Source of the DNA: Sphingopyxis sp. YF1
GTDB taxonomy: Bacteria > Pseudomonadota > Alphaproteobacteria > Sphingomonadales > Sphingomonadaceae
Assembly: GCF_022701295.1 (NCBI RefSeq)
Contig: NZ_CP033204.1
Coordinates: 3,562,501-3,626,500 of the forward strand
Reading direction: 5' to 3'
DNA length: 64,000 nt
Part shown: in pieces, positions 60,908-64,000 of the stretch
Layout of the letters: every line of letters begins with the position of its first letter
How positions within the stretch are numbered: the first letter of the stretch is position 1
Notes under the pieces: model-generated
What the model was told of the DNA's origin: nothing
What the model saw: only the letters and a program-made list of their open reading frames with translations
The model's database searches: none
Translations under genes and position numbers: made by a program

Positions 60908-61099
60908 TCAACGGCCGCGCGGAGCGGCTTCGCGGACCTTCTGCACCGCGGGAAGCAGCAGGCCGATCAGATAGTTGATCGGGCCGTTCGAGATCGTCAT
61001 GCCCTGCTGCGCGGGCTGCGCCGACTGGGCCATCGCAGGGGTCGCCGACAGCGCGAGGCCGAGCGCGACGACGGGGGCGAGGAGCATCTTCCTGGTCAT
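60908..61099 (-). CDS. Small secreted peptide, paralogue 1
   Basis: A 63-residue exported peptide. A signal sequence (LLAPVVALGLALSATPAMA) is followed by the mature part starting QSAQPAQQGM, the core NGPINYLIGLLLPA and a basic tail ending APRGR. ATG 61099 has a good ribosome binding site (AGGAAAG). It is the first of a tandem pair; the second is 50 bp downstream. The mature peptide has one amphipathic hydrophobic patch, which could associate with membranes. Function unknown. Confidence 0.75.
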   Translation of the reverse strand: MTRKMLLAPVVALGLALSATPAMAQSAQPAQQGMTISNGPINYLIGLLLPAVQKVREAAPRGR

Positions 61100-61200
61100 G
61101 GGTCTTTCCTTTCGAATGGGGTCAAAATCGGTGTTCGGTTCAAAATGGGGTCGGGGTGTTCCCGATGCCCCGCTTATGTCCGCACCGCCGCCGCACGACC

Positions 61201-61214
61201 GTGAGCCACATCAC
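61201..61214. promoter_or_regulatory. CRP/FNR-type palindrome upstream of the small peptide genes
   Basis: GTGAGCCACATCAC: a perfect GTGA-N6-TCAC inverted repeat, matching the CRP-type site TGTGA-N6-TCACA except for the outermost bases. It is about 100 bp upstream of the first peptide gene (61099). Between them, ATTTTGA blocks repeat around 61123 and 61140. A CRP/FNR-family regulator is not in the window. Confidence 0.4.
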
Positions 61215-61298
61215 TGGCCGCGAAAAATGTTCGCAGCTCCCTGAAATTGCAGCAAAAGAAAATCGTCCGGAAAGGTCGGACCCGCGAATCGGCGCGAA

Positions 61299-61760
61299 TC
61301 AGCCGCGCTTCAGCCGCACCAGCGCGGCGTCGAGCGCCTGGAGGAAGGTCGAACGGTCGGCCTTCGAAAAGGGCGGCGGTCCGCCGACCCCGTCGCCCAT
61401 TCCCGCGCGCAGGTCGGCCATGATCGCGCGCGTCGCGATCGCCGGGCCGATCGACGCCGCGGTAAAGGGCTTGCCGTTCGGGGCGAGCACCATCGCCCCC
61501 GCCTTGAGCGCGCGGTCGGCGAGCAATATGTCGGCGGTGACGACGATGCTGCGCGGCGTCGCCGCGTCGGCGATCCAGTCGTCGGCGGCGTCGAAACCAT
61601 CGGACACCACCACCCGCTCGATCAGCGGGTGCTCGGGCACGCGCAGCCGGCTGTTGCTGACGATCTTGACCGCGACCGCGTGCCGCCACGCGACCTTGTA
61701 CACCTCGTCCTTCACCGGGCAGGCGTCGGCATCGACCAGGATCGTGACCGGCGCACTCAT
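61299..61760 (-). CDS. YaiI/YqxD family protein (DUF188)
   Basis: A 153-residue protein with the family start ILVDADACPVKDEVYKVA, the middle VVSDGFDAADDWIAD and VVTADILLADRALKAG. The fold is PIN-like with acidic residues grouped as in nucleases, but no activity is proven. ATG 61760 overlaps the stop of the upstream TSUP gene by four bases. Confidence 0.9.
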   Translation of the reverse strand: MSAPVTILVDADACPVKDEVYKVAWRHAVAVKIVSNSRLRVPEHPLIERVVVSDGFDAADDWIADAATPRSIVVTADILLADRALKAGAMVLAPNGKPFTAASIGPAIATRAIMADLRAGMGDGVGGPPPFSKADRSTFLQALDAALVRLKRG

Positions 61761-62515
61761 CCGTGCGCCCCGTCCCAGAAGAGCTTCGCGCCGAGCAGCA
61801 CCATCAGCACATAGACAAGCACATAGAAGCGTTCGGGGTTCATCCGCTTCATCCAGCGCACGGTGAGCAGCGTCGAGACGATCGCGAGCGGCATCAGCAG
61901 CAGCGCCGCGACGACCACCTCGTGCGGAAAGGCGCCGAGCGCGAGATAAGCGGGCACCTTCATCCAGTTGACGATCGCGAAGAGGATCGCGCTGGTGCCG
62001 ATAAAGGTCAGGTGCGGCAGCTTGCGCGGCGTCACCCACATCTGGAACGGCGGCCCGCCCGCGTGCGCGATCTGGCTCGTCAGCCCCATGATGCCGCCAA
62101 AGATCGTGCCGACCCAGCCCGGCGACCGCGACGCCGCGACGATCCGTCCGCCGCGCTCGACCCACAGGCGATAGAGGCCGAAAGCGAGCGTGATCGCGCC
62201 CAGCGCCGCCATCAGCTGCGCCTCGTCGACGCGCTCGGCGTAGAACCAGCCCGCCGCGACACCGAGCGCGGCGCCGGGTAGCATCCAGCCAATGATCCAG
62301 CCGTCCCACGTCTTGCGGAACGCCCAGACGCTGATCACATCCTGCACGATCAGCACCGGCAGCAGCAGCGCCGCGGCGGTCGCGGGGGGCAGCACGAGCG
62401 CCGCGAGCGGCGTCGCGAGCGCGCCGACCCCGGCGAGCCCGCCCTTCGCCATGCCGAGCAGGATCACCGCGGCGACGAGCACGGCGAGCGTCACGGGGTC
62501 CGCCAGGATGCTCAC
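61757..62515 (-). CDS. TSUP-family (TauE/SafE) membrane transporter
   Basis: A 252-residue membrane protein with eight hydrophobic segments in two halves; the TSUP motif region VAAVILLGMAKGGLAGVGAL opens it and GGIMGLTSQIAHAGGPPFQM lies in the middle. Members export sulfite or organosulfonates; the substrate here is unknown. A GTG start at 62515 is likely. It begins ten bases after the ung stop, so the order ung-TSUP-yaiI is one operon. Confidence 0.87.
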   Translation of the reverse strand: MSILADPVTLAVLVAAVILLGMAKGGLAGVGALATPLAALVLPPATAAALLLPVLIVQDVISVWAFRKTWDGWIIGWMLPGAALGVAAGWFYAERVDEAQLMAALGAITLAFGLYRLWVERGGRIVAASRSPGWVGTIFGGIMGLTSQIAHAGGPPFQMWVTPRKLPHLTFIGTSAILFAIVNWMKVPAYLALGAFPHEVVVAALLLMPLAIVSTLLTVRWMKRMNPERFYVLVYVLMVLLGAKLFWDGAHG

Positions 62516-62525
62516 CGGCGCGGGC

Positions 62526-63233
62526 TCATTCGGCGGCGGGACTTTCGGGCAGCGCCCAGTCGATCGGGCTGCGGCCGTGCGCCGCAAGGAAGGCGTTCGC
62601 CTGGCTGAACGGCTTCGACCCGAAAAAGCCGTTGTGCGCCGACAGCGGCGACGGATGCGGTGCGCGCAGGATCAGGTGCGGGCTGCCCGTCGCCAGCCCG
62701 GCGACGTTCGCCGCCTTCTTCTGGGCGTGGCTGCCCCACAAGATGAAGACCTTGGGCGCGGGGTCGGCGGCGACCGCGGCGACCGCGGCGTCGGTGAAGC
62801 GTTCCCAGCCGCGCTTCTGGTGCGACGCGGCAAGGCCGGCCTCGACCGTCAGGCAATTGTTGAGCAGCAGCACGCCCTGTTCGGCCCAGCTTTTCAGATA
62901 GCCGTGGCGCGCCGGCGGGATGCCGAGGTCGTCCCGCATTTCCTTGTAGATATTGACCAGGCTCGGCGGGGTGCGCACCCCCGGCTGCACCGAAAAGCAC
63001 AGGCCGTGCGCCTGCCCCGGTCCGTGATAGGGATCCTGCCCCAGGATGACGACGCGCACATCCTGCGGCGGGGTGGCGTCGAGCGCCGCGAACCAGTGCG
63101 CGGGCCGCGGATAGATCGTCTTGCCGCGGGCGCGCTCGTCGGCCAGAAACGCCTTCAACTGCGCCATATAGGGCTGCTCGAACTCGCCGCCAATGTGCGC
63201 GAGCCAGTCGGGATGAAGCTTCACTTCGGCCAT
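62526..63233 (-). CDS. ung: Uracil-DNA glycosylase, family 1
   Basis: A 235-residue Ung. The water-activating loop is [18 protein letters not shown], the uracil-contacting asparagine is in [11 protein letters not shown], and the leucine loop is [13 protein letters not shown]. It removes uracil from DNA. ATG 63233. First gene of the ung-TSUP-yaiI operon. Confidence 0.97.
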   Translation of the reverse strand: MAEVKLHPDWLAHIGGEFEQPYMAQLKAFLADERARGKTIYPRPAHWFAALDATPPQDVRVVILGQDPYHGPGQAHGLCFSVQPGVRTPPSLVNIYKEMRDDLGIPPARHGYLKSWAEQGVLLLNNCLTVEAGLAASHQKRGWERFTDAAVAAVAADPAPKVFILWGSHAQKKAANVAGLATGSPHLILRAPHPSPLSAHNGFFGSKPFSQANAFLAAHGRSPIDWALPESPAAE

Positions 63234-63348
63234 GATGCGGCTTCACCAGAGGCGCGCGGGCTTGTCCAGTCCCGTTCCCCTGCCTTTTTGGGCGACGCGA
63301 TCGCGGGCGATCCGAATGGCCGCTAACGACCGGGAGCGGCCATCGGAA

Positions 63349-63485
63349 ATCCTCCCTGTCGCGCAGCGATGGGGAGGTGGCAGCGCGAAGCGCTGACGGA
63401 GGGGCTATGGCGCAGCGTTGCCGCCCCTCCACCACCGCCTGCGGCGGCGGTCCCCCTCCCCATGGCCTGCGGCCACAGGGAGGAT
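63349..63485. repeat. REPIN-like repeat with 11-bp terminal inverted repeats
   Basis: ATCCTCCCTGT (63349-63359) and ACAGGGAGGAT (63475-63485) are exact inverted copies bounding 137 bp. Inside are GATGGGGAGGTGGCAGCGCGAAG and the inverse CCCCTCCCCATGGC. The same blocks occur at 47393-47500. No gene is found between ung and the receptor gene except this element. Confidence 0.8.
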
Positions 63486-63529
63486 CGCTAGTCACAGCTT
63501 CCCACCCCAAAAACCGCCCTGCCCGGCTT

Positions 63530-64000
63530 CTACAGTTTCCCGCGCACGCTCAGGAAGAAGCGGCGGCCGAGATAATCATATTGCGTCCCGAAGGCGGGCG
63601 CCTGTCCGATCACCGGTGCGGTTCCCGCGACCACGGTCGACACCCGCGGCGGCGGGGTATCGAACAGATTGGCGACCCCCAGCGTGATGCGGAAGCGTTC
63701 GGCGACATCGCGGCTCAGCGACAGCGAATGATAGAAGGTCGCGGGCACGCTGACGTCGGGGCAGAAACGCCCGCCCGGACGGAAGCCCGAGGTGCGGCAG
63801 GGATCGCCGCCCTGCGCGCGCAGCAGGTCGGCCATGTTCGATGCTGCCCCGGTGACGTCGAGCCCGTAAAAGAGCGTCCAGCCGTCCTTCATCCAGCCGA
63901 GGTTGAAGTCGCCGACCCATTTCGGATTGCCGATCTTGCCGTTGTCGTCGATCGTCGTGCCGGGGAAGAGTTCGACCTTGTCCTCGATCTGCCAGGTCAT
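63530..64000 (-). CDS. TonB-dependent receptor, C-terminal part (cut by the window edge)
   Basis: The last ~156 residues of a TonB-dependent outer membrane receptor; the N-terminal plug and most of the barrel are beyond the right edge. Features: WVGDFNLGWMKDGWTLFYGLD and the alternating aromatic beta-strands, TLGVANLFDTPPP, and the final strand YDYLGRRFFLSVRGKL ending in a hydrophobic/basic residue pattern of outer membrane barrels. The C-P-D-V...D cysteine pair (DPCRTSG...RFCPD) is typical of sphingomonad receptors. Substrate unknown. Confidence 0.85.
   Translation of the reverse strand: MTWQIEDKVELFPGTTIDDNGKIGNPKWVGDFNLGWMKDGWTLFYGLDVTGAASNMADLLRAQGGDPCRTSGFRPGGRFCPDVSVPATFYHSLSLSRDVAERFRITLGVANLFDTPPPRVSTVVAGTAPVIGQAPAFGTQYDYLGRRFFLSVRGKL

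Noticed and set aside
33344..63485. CRISPR arrays
   Set aside because: Repeats in the window are single palindromes, not regularly spaced direct repeats with unique spacers.

Overview
The window is 64 kb of high-GC, gene-dense chromosome from an alphaproteobacterium, most likely a sphingomonad close to Sphingopyxis. That placement is an inference. It rests on the proteins themselves (MipZ, PopZ-type DUF2497, DivK, MmcB, COQ9, a RibB with a degenerate cyclohydrolase domain, a sphingomonad-type PgmG) and on many 4-bp ATGA start/stop overlaps. No prophage, IS transposase, CRISPR array, rRNA operon or replication origin is visible. The only tRNA is tRNA-Cys.

Layout. 0-4 kb: tRNA-Cys, an isoaspartate-methyltransferase-like protein, a TolC-type outer membrane channel broken by a 9-G run, and the polar organiser PopZ. 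4-14 kb: a minus-strand operon of mutY, a serine hydrolase and nudC, then dciA, two DsbA-like oxidoreductases and smc, facing ubiA. 14-20 kb: a TadG/TadE/TadE surface operon and a large secreted DUF11-type protein, lying around rsmE. 20-33 kb: gshA, divK, DUF3572, a HAD hydrolase, RidA, a FemAB-like protein, a Sel1-like protein, panC, mipZ, pgmG, lptB, rpoN, galE, rpmJ and a second HAD hydrolase. 33-41 kb: a frameshifted SUKH protein, two peptidases, a thioesterase, ribD-ribE and a GFA protein. 41-47 kb: mmcB, ssb, feoAB, a COQ9-type protein, an EamA transporter and an Old Yellow Enzyme. 47-52.5 kb: a ribB-ribH-membrane protein operon, an ankyrin protein, SCO, YcgN and a YgjP-type metalloprotease. 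52.5-57 kb: a sulfatase-fold membrane enzyme, PBP1A and msrB. 57-60 kb: a type III PKS-methyltransferase-flavoprotein operon. 60-64 kb: a DUF4402 protein, two small paralogous secreted peptides, YaiI, a TSUP transporter, ung, and the 3' end of a TonB-dependent receptor cut by the window edge.

How the genes work together. Three chromosome or pole organisers (PopZ, DivK, MipZ) and SMC, DciA and SSB lie near housekeeping genes for cell-envelope precursors (PgmG, GalE, LptB, PBP1A, FemAB-like) and cofactors (riboflavin, pantothenate, glutathione, ubiquinone). Riboflavin synthesis is split: ribD-ribE near 39-41 kb, and ribB-ribH near 48-50 kb. RibB carries an N-terminal DNA-binding-type helix-turn-helix and a C-terminal GTP cyclohydrolase II domain without zinc cysteines. 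A cluster of TCACATTGA repeats sits over its putative promoter.

Most worth a second look: the HTH-RibB and its operator-like repeats; the type III PKS operon, which resembles phenolic-lipid (srs-type) clusters; the tandem secreted peptides; two +1 G homopolymer frameshifts (tolC and the SUKH gene); several genes whose -10 element sits right against the start codon, suggesting leaderless mRNAs; and a candidate small RNA near 38.5 kb. Nothing in the window could be proven to be a wholly new system. These are the best candidates.
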